Positions 16,638-24,547 of a DNA stretch of 64,000 nt are shown in pieces. The stretch covers positions 62,001 to 126,000 of the forward strand of contig CAWATZ010000004.1 of the NCBI GenBank assembly GCA_963784995.1, given 5' to 3'. The DNA is from CAWATZ01 sp963784995. GTDB taxonomy: Bacteria > Planctomycetota > Planctomycetia > Gemmatales > Gemmataceae. The translations under genes were made by a program, and so were the position numbers. The notes beneath the pieces are model-generated. The model searched no databases. It saw only the letters and a program-made list of their open reading frames with translations, and was not told the origin of the DNA. The first letter of the stretch is position 1, and every line of letters starts with the position of its first letter.

Positions 16638-19526
16638 GGTTCCCGACCAGCCCCAGGCCAGCGACTACCAGCCCCAGGGCACCGACACGCAGCCGGCCCG
16701 CCTGCCCGAGGGCGCCTTCGTCCTCAACCGCGAGAGCACCCAGGCCAACCCCGAACTCGTCCGCGAGCTGGGCGGAACCACGGTGCCCAACGACCCCGGC
16801 CGCGTGGCGGATTTCAGTGCCGGGAAGCAGCCGGCCGAACTGACGCCGGGGGAGCAGGTGATAGCCCCGGAGGTCGCTGCCGCCCACCCGGACCTGGTTC
16901 GGGAGGTGAACGCCGCCCACGGGCCGGTCAAGCACCTGGCCGGCGGTGGCAGCACGGACGAGGGCACGCCCCGCAAGTACACCACCTACGACCTCGCCCC
17001 GCCAGGACCAGTCTCCGCAGGAGAAGGTGCCAGCCCGACCGACGAGCGGGCCCACGTCGAGGACGCCAGGAAGCTGGACGAGCAGGTCAAGGACCTCACC
17101 GCTGACCTGAAAAAGCTCACCTACGAGGTGGCCCCGCCCACGGCCCCGACGGAGCCGGCCCTGCCCACGGTGCCCCTGGGAGCCAGCACGACCCCGCCGC
17201 CAGAGACGTATCCTGTCCTGCCCATGACGGCCCCCGTGCCGGAAGCGACCCTGCCCACGGTCACCACGCCGCCGGAAACCTACGACCTGGCCAGGGAGCC
17301 GGAGTCGCCCGTTGCGGAGGCCAGCCAGGAGCCTCTCCTGCAAGACGCCTACGAGTCCCTGGCCGAGGCCGCGGACAAGGCCGGGGAAGAAGCGGCCCGG
17401 CTGGGCAAGAGCCTGCCCACGCTGGGCGACGTGATTGACAAGGCCATCCGCGACCTGCAAGCCAAGATTCACGCTCAGGGGACCGGGGCCACGCCCGAGC
17501 AGAAGGCAACGCTGGCCAACCTCCAGGGGCTGGGCCAGGGGAAGGTGGCTCTCACCCACGAGGACCGCTCCGCACTGGAGCAGCGCAGCCAGCCCACCGC
17601 CAGCACGGAGCAGCTGGTCCGGGCCGACAACGCCAACGCCTTGACCCGAGCCCTCCAGAAGGTCCAGGACGCCTTTGCCGGGATCGGCAAATCGCTGGGA
17701 CAACTCACAGCAGCTGGAGCATCGGCCTTTGTGCCGCTGGCCGCTGGCATGACGGGGCTGGCCAAGGCAGCCAGCCCGGCTCTCTTTGATACTCTGAGCA
17801 AGAGCTTCCAGCTGCTGGGCGCCACCGTGGGAACGGCGGTAATCGGCCCTGTCCTGACCCTGTCCTTCAAGGTCCAGGAGCTGGCCGGCTGGGTCCACAA
17901 CCTTGACCCGGCCCTGAAATCGCAGATTGGTTCCTGGCTGGGCTGGGCCACGGCAACGACCGGGGCGTTCTATGCGCTGGGCAAAATCACCGGCCTTGTC
18001 GGGAACGTCCTCCCCGCCCTGGCAGCGCTCAAGAGTGCGCTCGTCTTCACCGTGGCCAACCCCTTTGGCATGATCGTTGCCGGACTCGGGGCCCTGGCAG
18101 CCTTCCACCCCGAAGCGTTTGCCGGCATCGGCAAGGCCATCCAGGAGGCTTTCGGTAGTACCTCCTGGACGGAACTGCTCAAGAGCGGCGTCGAGGCCTT
18201 GCGTGCTCTGGCCGACGTTGCCGCCGGCATCCTGGGGCCTGCCCTGAGCGGTGTTGCCGCCATCATCAGGGTGACCGTGGCCGCATTGCAGACGCTGGGA
18301 GGAATGTTCGGTGCGACGAGTGCCCAGACAATGCAATTCGTCGCTGCCACGGCCTTGCTGATTGGCCCCGTGAGGCTGGCCGTCAACGCCTTCCTGGCGT
18401 TCGGGCCGGTGCTGCTGGGCTTCCTCGGGAACCTGCGAGCGGTGATGGCCGGAACCATGTCGCTCAGTGCCGCGTTTGGCATGGGCACGGCCGCGGCCAC
18501 GGGGTTCAAGGCGGCACTGGCCGGCACGGGTATCGGACTGCTGGTTGTAGGCATCTCGGCTGCCGTGGCCGCTCTGCTGTCCATGTCCGGAGCGTTCGGG
18601 ATTGTCGGGACCAAGATCGCGGAGGCCCAGCAGAAAATCGAGCGGTTGCAGGCCAAGCTCCTGGAGCTGCAAGGCGGAGGCAAGCCCAAAGTGGAGGACG
18701 TTGGCGAGGCCCTGCCCGGTGCCCTCAAAACGAAATACGGCACAGCCAAGACACCCGAAGAGCGCCGGAAGATCCTTGAGGAGGGGCTTGGCCACTGGCA
18801 GGAGAAGCTGAAAGGCGGCATCTTCAGCGGGACCAAGCCGGAACAGATTGAACGCGCAGGCGTCGGGATCAAAGGCATCCTGGAAGGCGAAATCAACGCC
18901 AAGGACATCACGAAGGAGGACCGGGAGCGTACCACGAAGTGGATGCGTGAAAACATCGGCTTTTCCTTCATGCCTCAAGGCGTGTACGACTCCGTGACCC
19001 GGGCCAACCTCCGGCGCGAGCGGATTGTGAGCCTCATGAAGGACGCCGGACTGAGCAACGAGGAGAGCGTCGGGGCGGTCAACACGATCAGCAAGGACTA
19101 CTCCACACGCCGCATCATGGGCAAAGAGAAGCTGGACGAAAAGGACATCAACACCATCGCCGCGGCCCTGAAACTGCCTGCAATTGAGAACTTCAGCAAG
19201 ATTGAAGTCCTCAAGAAAGCCCTTGCCGGTGGAGTTGAGGCACCAGGCGGAGCCGGTGGCGAGAAGGACTACGCTCCCAAGGGCTTGCGCGACCTCTTGG
19301 CCCTGCAAGGCAAGTACGGCATGATGGCGTTCCCCAAGGAGAACCAGCCGACTCGGACGGCGGCCGAGAATGTCCGGGCGCAACGCAAAACATGGGGTTG
19401 GGCCAAAACGAGATTGACGCGGAAATCCTTCGGTACACCCGGGAGAATTACAATCTCATGAAGGAATTTCAGCAGAAGATTCTTGAGGATGCGAAGAAGA
19501 TTGTCAGGGGAGTCAGCCCCAATTGA
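16540..19526 (+). CDS. Tape-measure-like large structural protein
   Basis: Large protein of nearly 1,000 residues with the composition of a phage tail tape-measure protein. The N-terminal part contains two related segments, ARLPEGAFVLNRESTQANPE and EQVIAPEVAAAHPDLVREVN, of the kind seen in tape-measure proteins, then a Pro/Thr-rich spacer. Residues from about 390 to 690 form long hydrophobic helices (GASAFVPLAAGMTGLAKAAS, GIGLLVVGISAAVAALLSMS). The C-terminal third is charged and helical. A shift near 19385 restores the natural end RYTRENYNLMKEFQQKILED to TGA 19524-19526. The start is uncertain. Other tail genes were not found nearby, which is odd. Confidence 0.6.
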
Positions 19527-19594
19527 CATTGCTTCTTGCCGACGACGTGATCCATAATCCTGGCTTGGCCCAAATCTAGCCAGGAGTCCCGATC

Positions 19595-19956
19595 ATGGCC
19601 CTTGTTCTCCCCTGCCCCAGCTGTAGCTCCACAATCTCGATTCCGTCCGGCGAGACCCGGAAGGTCCGCTGCCCATCATGCCGGGCCGTTATCACGCCGC
19701 CCGGGAACCCCGACTCCCAGAACCAAACCCCAGTTGCCTCCGCCTTCAGCGCCGTCCTTTGGATCGCGGCCGAAACGGTTGCTGGCCTGTCGATCCTTGG
19801 CGGTTTTGTGGCAGCCTTCTGGCGCATACCTTCGATGGCTTCCTTCTGTCGGTGGCAGGCGGGATTGTGGGCGGCATCTTCTTCGGGATTCTGGGAGCGA
19901 TCCTCGAAACCCTGGTCAAGATTCACGACATGCTGGCAGCCCGGAACCGGGATTGA
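19595..19956 (+). CDS. Zinc-ribbon membrane protein, one frameshift
   Basis: ATG 19595: MALVLPCPSCSSTISIPSGE, RKVRCPSCRAVITPPG forms a four-Cys zinc ribbon (CPSC x2). A hydrophobic segment follows, VLWIAAETVAGLSILGGFVA. After a shift near 19830 a second one follows, FLLSVAGGIVGGIFFGILGA, ending HDMLAARNRD at 19956. About 120 residues, one or two membrane helices. The gene is 68 bp after the tape-measure-like protein. No specific function is known. Confidence 0.55.
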
Positions 19957-19980
19957 ACCTGGTGAGGAAGGAGAAGCGAA

Positions 19981-20705
19981 TGGCGAACAATCAGCGTCTC
20001 TGGAACTTCGATTCCTGTCTGCATGAGGCTGGGCACGCGATTGTTGCTCTAACCAGTGGCAGGAAGATAAAGGGGTTGACAGTCTTCGCAAGGACTGAGG
20101 TAGACACCATGAGGGAGCAAGGTGGCAAGTGCTTTCTCGATGGCGAGGATCCAGATATTCTGGAACCGGACAATTTGCGCAGGAATATGGTGATTGTTGC
20201 TGCTGGGCTCGTTGCTGAGCTTCTGCACCTCCGCTGGTTGTCTATTCATACCCGCCAGTGGCCGACGGCTGAAGAAGTATTGCACGTTCCATCCGCGTGT
20301 TCTGACCTTGCTGACTGCCTCCTTTATCCTTCACCCTTCTCCTCTGTGTTCACCGATGAACGGTACAGGGCTGTTGCATGCCAGAGTTGGCTGAAGGGGA
20401 CTGACTCGACGCTCATTGCAAATGATGCTTTCCTTCTCTGTCACGGCAGTTTAGACAAGTTCGTCGAGCGCGTGTGGCCCCTCCCGCCGATTTGGGAGGA
20501 AACCCAGCGGAACCTCGCCTTTCTGAACGAGATACGGAACGCGGAACGCCGCGCAGCAGACATCCTCCGGCTGAACTGGGAAGCGCTCTTGCGACTGGCG
20601 GAAGCGCTGTGCTGTTCAGAGGGGGGCTACCTGAATGCGGCAGTGGTCTGCGGACTGTGTGGCCCCTTAACCCCGGCCCCTGATCCTTCCGCAGATTCTT
20701 CTTGA
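19981..20705 (+). CDS. Second HEAGH metalloprotease-like protein
   Basis: 241 residues from ATG 19981 with AAGGAGAAG upstream. The zinc motif lies near the N-terminus in NFDSCLHEAGHAIVALTSGR, as in the protein at 14949-15427 and in M41-like peptidase domains. A helical region, NLRRNMVIVAAGLVAELLHL, could supply the further zinc ligand (Glu). The rest has no recognised family. The GC content is lower than in neighbouring genes and codon use is less biased, suggesting a different origin. A strong terminator follows 12 bases after the stop. Confidence 0.6.
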
Positions 20706-20716
20706 CAGGCCAAGTA

Positions 20717-20748
20717 GCCCCGGGAGCCTGTCGCTCCCGGGGCGTTTT
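20717..20748. terminator. Rho-independent terminator between convergent genes
   Basis: Stem GCCCCGGGAGC (20717-20727) and GCTCCCGGGGC (20733-20743), loop CTGTC, followed by GTTTTGTT. It ends the rightward operon after 20705; the leftward small-gene operon ends at 20758. Confidence 0.85.
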
Positions 20749-20757
20749 GTTGCGCCG

Positions 20758-20964
20758 TCACTCCGCCGACCGCTTGCCACGCCGGGACGTGGCCGCGACC
20801 GGCTCGCCGTCGTGGTGTTCGAGGACGGGTTGCTCCGGCCCGTCCTGGTCAAGCTGGAGCCGGGACCGCAGCCCCTGGTTCATGTCGGCCACGGTCTGGG
20901 CCAGTGCGGTCAGGTTCGCGGTCAGGGTGCCGATGGCGTTCCACAGTTTGCTCAATCCAAGCAT
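20758..20964 (-). CDS. Small element protein s1, 68 residues
   Basis: Last gene of a five-gene leftward cluster. The start is ATG 20964 with GGAGG 11 bases upstream. It has an amphipathic N-terminal helix, MLGLSKLWNAIGTLTANLTA, then LAQTVADMNQGLRSRLQLDQ and a charged tail ending ATSRRGKRSAE. Possibly a coiled-coil oligomer. No family recognised. Confidence 0.6.
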   Translation of the reverse strand: MLGLSKLWNAIGTLTANLTALAQTVADMNQGLRSRLQLDQDGPEQPVLEHHDGEPVAATSRRGKRSAE

Positions 20965-21032
20965 GGGAAAAACCTCCGGGGCGATGGTGGGAAAGGACCG
21001 CCCTACCACCGTGGTAGAACGGTCGGGTTGTG

Positions 21033-21302
21033 TTACCGCAGCCGAGCCGCCAGGGTGCCGGCACAGGCGAGCCATTCCGCGGCCGCACTGTGGCGGCGCT
21101 GGACGGCCACGACAAGGGCTTCCGGCTCGCTGCCGAACGTGTCAACGCGGTGGACCGCAACCGTCTGCTGGAGGGACAGGCCGGGTTGCGTTTCCTCATC
21201 GACCAGCACGGTCACGGTGTCGCCGGCAGTCTCCTTGACCTGGCCGGGAACCACGTCCAGGTAACCGGCCCGGTCCTCTACGATCAGCCAAACCTTCATC
21301 AT
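21033..21302 (-). CDS. Small element protein s2, 89 residues
   Basis: Starts MMKVWLIVEDRAGYLDVVPG at ATG 21302 (or 21299) with GGAG about 10 bases upstream. The pattern of beta strands, DTVTVLVDEETQPGLSLQQT, looks like a small beta-barrel. The C-terminus is Ala/Arg-rich. No family recognised. Confidence 0.6.
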   Translation of the reverse strand: MMKVWLIVEDRAGYLDVVPGQVKETAGDTVTVLVDEETQPGLSLQQTVAVHRVDTFGSEPEALVVAVQRRHSAAAEWLACAGTLAARLR

Positions 21303-21373
21303 TGGGTCAATCTCCGAGGGCGATGGGGGAAAGGCCGGGGTGCAACGTGCTACCCCGGCCGGTTGGTTGCTGG

Positions 21374-21580
21374 TCAATCTTCCGTGGCTGGAGCCTGACG
21401 CCGGCTGGCCCGCTCCGCCTTCCTCTGCTGGTCGAGCTGTTCGAGCTGCCGGGTCAACCGCCGTTGCCGCGCCATCGACTTGCGGATGGCGGTAACGGCC
21501 CGCTGGAGCTTCGACCACCAGCGGAGAGCGCTGGCAACCTCTTTGTCGAGGGCGGCTTGCAGCTGCTTCTTGGTCTTCAC
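21374..21580 (-). CDS. Small element protein s3, basic coiled coil
   Basis: 68 residues from GTG 21580 with GAGAGGA upstream: MKTKKQLQAALDKEVASALR, RAVTAIRKSMARQRRLTRQL, EQLDQQRKAERASRR. A single long basic helix with heptad spacing, so probably a dimer or nucleic-acid binder. No family recognised. Confidence 0.6.
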   Translation of the reverse strand: MKTKKQLQAALDKEVASALRWWSKLQRAVTAIRKSMARQRRLTRQLEQLDQQRKAERASRRQAPATED

Positions 21581-21643
21581 GATGTCCTCTCGTTGGGTAG
21601 TGGGAAAAGAAGGGGCCTTCCGTGGCCGTGGTTACCGTCCGGG

Positions 21644-21838
21644 TCACGAATTCAGGAACCGTGACGCCGCCTTCACGCAGCCCGGCCGAGTCCGGAACGG
21701 CCCAATCTCCTTTTGCATCGTCGGCCAGCCGAGTGTGAACCAGAACCAGCCCCGCCGATGCTTCACAAACCGCACCTGGATTCCGCAGAGGTAGCGGTGG
21801 AACCTGGTGCCGATGCGTTCCGAGATTCTCACGAACAC
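21644..21838 (-). CDS. Small element protein s4, basic and aromatic
   Basis: 64 residues from GTG 21838 with AAGGAG seven bases upstream: MFVRISERIGTRFHRYLCGI, QVRFVKHRRGWFWFTLGWPT. Rich in Arg, Phe and Trp, two Cys. No family recognised. Confidence 0.55.
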   Translation of the reverse strand: MFVRISERIGTRFHRYLCGIQVRFVKHRRGWFWFTLGWPTMQKEIGPFRTRPGCVKAASRFLNS

Positions 21839-21907
21839 GATTGCTCCTTCATGGGGTTGTGGTGGAAAGAGAAGGCACCCGGCCGTTGTGACCGGGTGCC
21901 ATCGCCG

Positions 21908-22132
21908 TCAGAATGCGTTGAGTTGAACGCAGCCCTCGCAGAGCAGGAGGGTTGTCCGCTTGACGCCACGGAAGCGGAGGTCAGCCAGCATCTTCTTGGC
22001 TTCCGCCTTCGTGACCTCCAGCAGGGCAGCCCACGGGAGGGTCAGGTAGACGTACTTGGCCCGACGAATCAGACCCGCGGCCTTCCGCAAGTTGACCTGC
22101 ACACGCTCGAAAGAAACTGATACGCTCGACAT
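21908..22132 (-). CDS. Small element protein s5, 74 residues
   Basis: First gene of the leftward cluster, ATG 22132 with AGAGG upstream: MSSVSVSFERVQVNLRKAAG, RAKYVYLTLPWAALLEVTKA, EAKKMLADLRFRGVKRTTLL, ending CEGCVQLNAF. Mixed alpha/beta with a CxxC near the end. Its promoter should lie beside the inverted repeat at 22197-22227, divergent from the XRE regulator. Confidence 0.6.
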   Translation of the reverse strand: MSSVSVSFERVQVNLRKAAGLIRRAKYVYLTLPWAALLEVTKAEAKKMLADLRFRGVKRTTLLLCEGCVQLNAF

Positions 22133-22196
22133 CGGATGAACCTCTCAGCCAGGTTTGTCCCGGGCCGGGGGTGCTACCAACACCGCCCGGCCCATT

Positions 22197-22227
22197 TTAT
22201 GTCAGGCTGACCTTCAGCCTGACATAA
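22197..22227. promoter_or_regulatory. Inverted-repeat operator candidate between divergent transcription units
   Basis: TTATGTCAGGCTGA, three bases, TCAGCCTGACATAA: a perfect 14-bp inverted repeat. A further half-like ATGTCAG occurs at about 22243. It lies between the leftward small genes and the XRE regulator gene in an AT-richer stretch suited to promoters, so it is a likely binding site for that regulator. Confidence 0.6.
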
Positions 22228-22407
22228 TAATAATATCACCATGATGTCAGAACGTCAAGCCTATTCGCACCGGATTTGCCGGATTTTCCGATTTTCTCCG
22301 ATCCGTTCGGATGCCGGATTTCATGGGAATCTCCCTTGACCGGACTGTATTTCCGTGATAGGATTACGGTGTACGCTCGCCCGTGGACCTTGTGGGGGAC
22401 GTTCCCG

Positions 22408-22662
22408 ATGGCAGAAGACGAGAAGTTGCCGGAGTTTTCCGTCCGGCTGCGGGCCTTGCGAGAGAAGGCCGGCCTGACCCAGCAGCAGCTGGCCATGCAG
22501 GCTGGCCTGTCGATTTCGCTGGTCTTTCAGATGGAGCAGGGGCGGAGGACCGATCCGACCCTGAGTACCATGAAGGCCCTGGCCGTGGTTCTGGACACGG
22601 ACCTGAACGGCCTGGGTGGGTTCAAGGCAAAGGCCCGGGGCAAGCAGAAGAAGGAGAACTGA
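22408..22662 (+). CDS. XRE-family transcriptional regulator
   Basis: 84 residues from ATG 22408 with GGGGGA upstream. Nearly the whole protein is a Cro/CI-type HTH: EFSVRLRALREKAGLTQQQL, AMQAGLSISLVFQMEQGRR, DPTLSTMKALAVVLDTDLN, ending in a Lys-rich tail. It lies three bases before the integrase start and divergent from the small-gene cluster, so it probably represses both itself with the integrase and the leftward genes through the inverted repeat at 22197-22227. Confidence 0.88.
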   Translation: MAEDEKLPEFSVRLRALREKAGLTQQQLAMQAGLSISLVFQMEQGRRTDPTLSTMKALAVVLDTDLNGLGGFKAKARGKQKKEN

Positions 22663-22665
22663 TCC

Positions 22666-24471
22666 ATGCCGAGAGTTTTCAAGCAACAGTACACCAGGCC
22701 CATCCCGGCCGATGCCATGCGTACCACGGCGAGGGTCAAGGGCAAGGAGGTTCCGGCCGTCAAGTTCAAGGGCAGCGACGGCAAGTACGTCGTGGCACCT
22801 CTGACGAAGAATGGCGACCGCTGCCGGGTTCAATCTCCTGTCTGGTATGGCCAGTTCACCGATGCCGACGGCCAGTTGCAGCGCGTGCCGCTGTGCGAGA
22901 ACAAGGCCGCGGCCGAGATGATGCTCAACGACAAGATCAAGGAAGCCGAGCAGGCGAAAGCCCTGGGTCTGTCCAGCCAGACTATCGACGCTCGCAAGCG
23001 CCCCTTGACCGAACACCTGGACGATTGGGAGCAGTCCCTTCAGGCCGACGTGGCAATCGGGAAGGCCAAGGCCAAGCACGTCGGGGAGACAGTCCGGAAC
23101 GCCCGGCGAGTGATCGCTGGGTGTCGGTTCGTTGTGCCGAACGACCTGGCCGCCGACGCCGTCAAGAGGTTTCTGGCCGACCTGTGCCAGACGGGTCGGC
23201 CGGTCACCGCTCTGGACCCTGCAAAGACGGAGTACACACGGGAGGAACTGGCGAAACTGCTGCACGTGAAGCCGGCTGCGGTGACCTCACTGGTGAAGCG
23301 CCACCGGCTCCCCGGGCACGGCAATGGCAAGGCCCGCCGGTTCCCCCCGGAGACGGCCCAGGCGCTGCACAAGCTGCGCTCCAGGGGCCGCAGCCTCAAG
23401 ACCATGAACCTGCACCTGGCTGCCGTCAAGCAGTTTGCCGCCTGGCTGGTGAGCGACAAGCGCATGGCCGTCAACCCCCTGGCCGACCTGGAAGGTGGCA
23501 ACGTCGAACTGGACCGCCGGCATGATCGGCAAACGCTCGCCGAGGAGCAACTGGCTGCAATCCTCAACGCCGCCCTGAACAGCCCGAAGGCGTTCCGGGG
23601 TCTGACTGGCCGGGACCGGCACCACCTTTACCTTGCCGCCATGACGACGGGTTTCCGGGTCGGAGAACTGGCAGCCCTGCCCCCCGAATGGTTCGAGCTG
23701 GCTGCCGCACCCCCCGTTGTCGTCCTGCCCGCGACCCTGACGAAGAACAAGAAGGCCGTCCGGCAACCGCTCCCCTCTGACGTGGCCGAGACGCTTCGCC
23801 TCTACCTGGCCGGCAGGCAGGCCGGTCAGCCCGTCTGGCCTGGGAACTGGACCGACAACGCCGCCGACATGCTCCGCATCGACCTGGACGCCGCTGGGGT
23901 TCCCTACGTCGTCGAGGGGCCAGGTGGCCCGCTCCATGCCGACTTCCACAGCTTGCGGCACTCCTTCATTTCGCTCCTGGACAAGAGCGGGGCCAGTCTC
24001 AAGGTGGCGATGCAGCTGGCCCGGCACTCCGACCCCAAGCTGACGATGGCCCGCTACGGCCGAGCCCAGTTGCACGACCTCGGGCGGGCTGTGGACCGGC
24101 TCCCCACTTTTACCGGAAGCAGCGCACCAGAGGCCCAGCAGGCACGGGCAACCGGGACCGATTCCTCACAGGCTCCGCACTTACACAGCGCTTACACACC
24201 GCTTACACAAACCCCTGATGGCAGGGGTGGGCAGTTGAGGCTTGTTGATGGTGAAGGGGAAGGGAGTCCGGAAAATGAGACTGGCCCCGAACCCCTTATT
24301 TCGCAAGGGTTTGAGGCCACTAGCGAGCCTGTGATGGCGGTTGCGGGAAGCTCCCCGAGTAGGACTCGAACCTACAACAAACCGGTTAACAGCCGGTTGC
24401 TCTACCGATTGAGCTATCGGGGAATGAAAACCCTCATTCCCCCCTTTTTTAGACCATTCGGGAGATGCTGA
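22666..24471 (+). CDS. int: Tyrosine recombinase/integrase reading through the att site and tRNA
   Basis: Catalyses integration at tRNA-Asn. ATG 22666, 601 residues. The N-terminal part contains an embedded HTH domain, YTREELAKLLHVKPAAVTSL, then the SAM-like core-binding domain (KTMNLHLAAVKQFAAWLVSD). Catalytic residues: Arg in TTGFRVGELAAL, Lys in LTKNKKAV, HSLRH, and His with the Tyr nucleophile in LARHSDPKLTMARYGR. After about residue 560 the frame enters the att core (SPSRTRTYNKPVNSR) and then runs antisense through the tRNA into host DNA, ending LLYRLSYRGMKTLIPP...GRC. Those last 24 residues are chromosomal. In the circle the frame would instead continue into 6352-6534. The catalytic domain is intact. 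Confidence 0.92.
   Translation: MPRVFKQQYTRPIPADAMRTTARVKGKEVPAVKFKGSDGKYVVAPLTKNGDRCRVQSPVWYGQFTDADGQLQRVPLCENKAAAEMMLNDKIKEAEQAKALGLSSQTIDARKRPLTEHLDDWEQSLQADVAIGKAKAKHVGETVRNARRVIAGCRFVVPNDLAADAVKRFLADLCQTGRPVTALDPAKTEYTREELAKLLHVKPAAVTSLVKRHRLPGHGNGKARRFPPETAQALHKLRSRGRSLKTMNLHLAAVKQFAAWLVSDKRMAVNPLADLEGGNVELDRRHDRQTLAEEQLAAILNAALNSPKAFRGLTGRDRHHLYLAAMTTGFRVGELAALPPEWFELAAAPPVVVLPATLTKNKKAVRQPLPSDVAETLRLYLAGRQAGQPVWPGNWTDNAADMLRIDLDAAGVPYVVEGPGGPLHADFHSLRHSFISLLDKSGASLKVAMQLARHSDPKLTMARYGRAQLHDLGRAVDRLPTFTGSSAPEAQQARATGTDSSQAPHLHSAYTPLTQTPDGRGGQLRLVDGEGEGSPENETGPEPLISQGFEATSEPVMAVAGSSPSRTRTYNKPVNSRLLYRLSYRGMKTLIPPFFRPFGRC
24180..24209 (+). promoter_or_regulatory. Three putative arm-type integrase sites, right arm
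   Basis: CTTACACA at 24180, 24191 and 24202, exactly 11 bp apart and in the same orientation as the two copies at 6409-6427. They lie inside the integrase coding region, about 140 bp from the core. Confidence 0.65.
24348..24396. other. attR core: element-supplied 3' part of tRNA-Asn
   Basis: 49 bp identical to 6303-6351. Here it joins chromosomal DNA holding the tRNA 5' part, so the element restored a complete tRNA gene. The divergence point at 24397 (T versus A at 6352) marks the edge of the core, close to the anticodon stem. Confidence 0.92.
24351..24423 (-). tRNA. tRNA-Asn (anticodon GTT)
   Basis: 73-nt cloverleaf on the minus strand: acceptor TCCCCGA/TCGGGGA with discriminator G, D-arm GCTC...GAGC, anticodon stem ACCGG/CCGGT with loop CTGTTAA, five-base variable loop, T-arm GTAGG-TTCGAGT-CCTAC. 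CCA is not encoded. It is the integration target of the element. The integrase frame overlaps it antisense. Confidence 0.95.
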
Positions 24472-24547
24472 CAAGTGCGGTTTTGCCGCCGGACGGGTGA
24501 TCGATTGGCCGTGCCGCCGCTCCGCCTTGAAAAGGAGCTTGGAGGGT

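Larger units (their letters stand above)
20965..22196 (-). promoter_or_regulatory. Five repeated hairpin leaders, one before each small gene
   Basis: The spacers upstream of the five leftward genes (20965-21032, 21303-21373, 21581-21643, 21839-21907, 22133-22196) are 63-71 bp long. Most share one plan on the minus strand: a GC-rich hairpin (for example GGCCGGGGT/ACCCCGGCC, GGCACCCGG/CCGGGTGCC, GGGCCGGG/CCCGGCCC), then CTTTCCCAC or a close variant, then a Shine-Dalgarno and the start. The 21581-21643 hairpin is weak, and the most upstream spacer lacks the CTTTCCCAC motif. The plan resembles the start-associated sequences with inverted repeats of cluster K mycobacteriophages. Confidence 0.6.
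6303..24396. mobile_element. 18-kb integrative element in tRNA-Asn, phage-satellite-like
   Basis: The element is bounded by a 49-bp direct repeat of the tRNA-Asn 3' part, with 18,045 bp from repeat to repeat, and a tyrosine integrase at the right end reading toward attR. Its content is replication genes (CHC2 primase, RecA-like ATPase, DEAD helicase), two small HTH proteins, a sigma factor and XRE regulator, TerS-like and tape-measure-like proteins, two HEAGH proteins and many unknown small genes. No large terminase, portal, capsid or conjugation gene was recognised. This suggests a phage satellite or a decayed prophage. Several of its genes carry frameshifts, so present mobility is doubtful. 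Confidence 0.88.

Noticed and set aside
16603..19383. 926-codon open frame on the minus strand
   Set aside because: Antisense to the tape-measure-like gene; a by-product of high GC, without start signal or domain.
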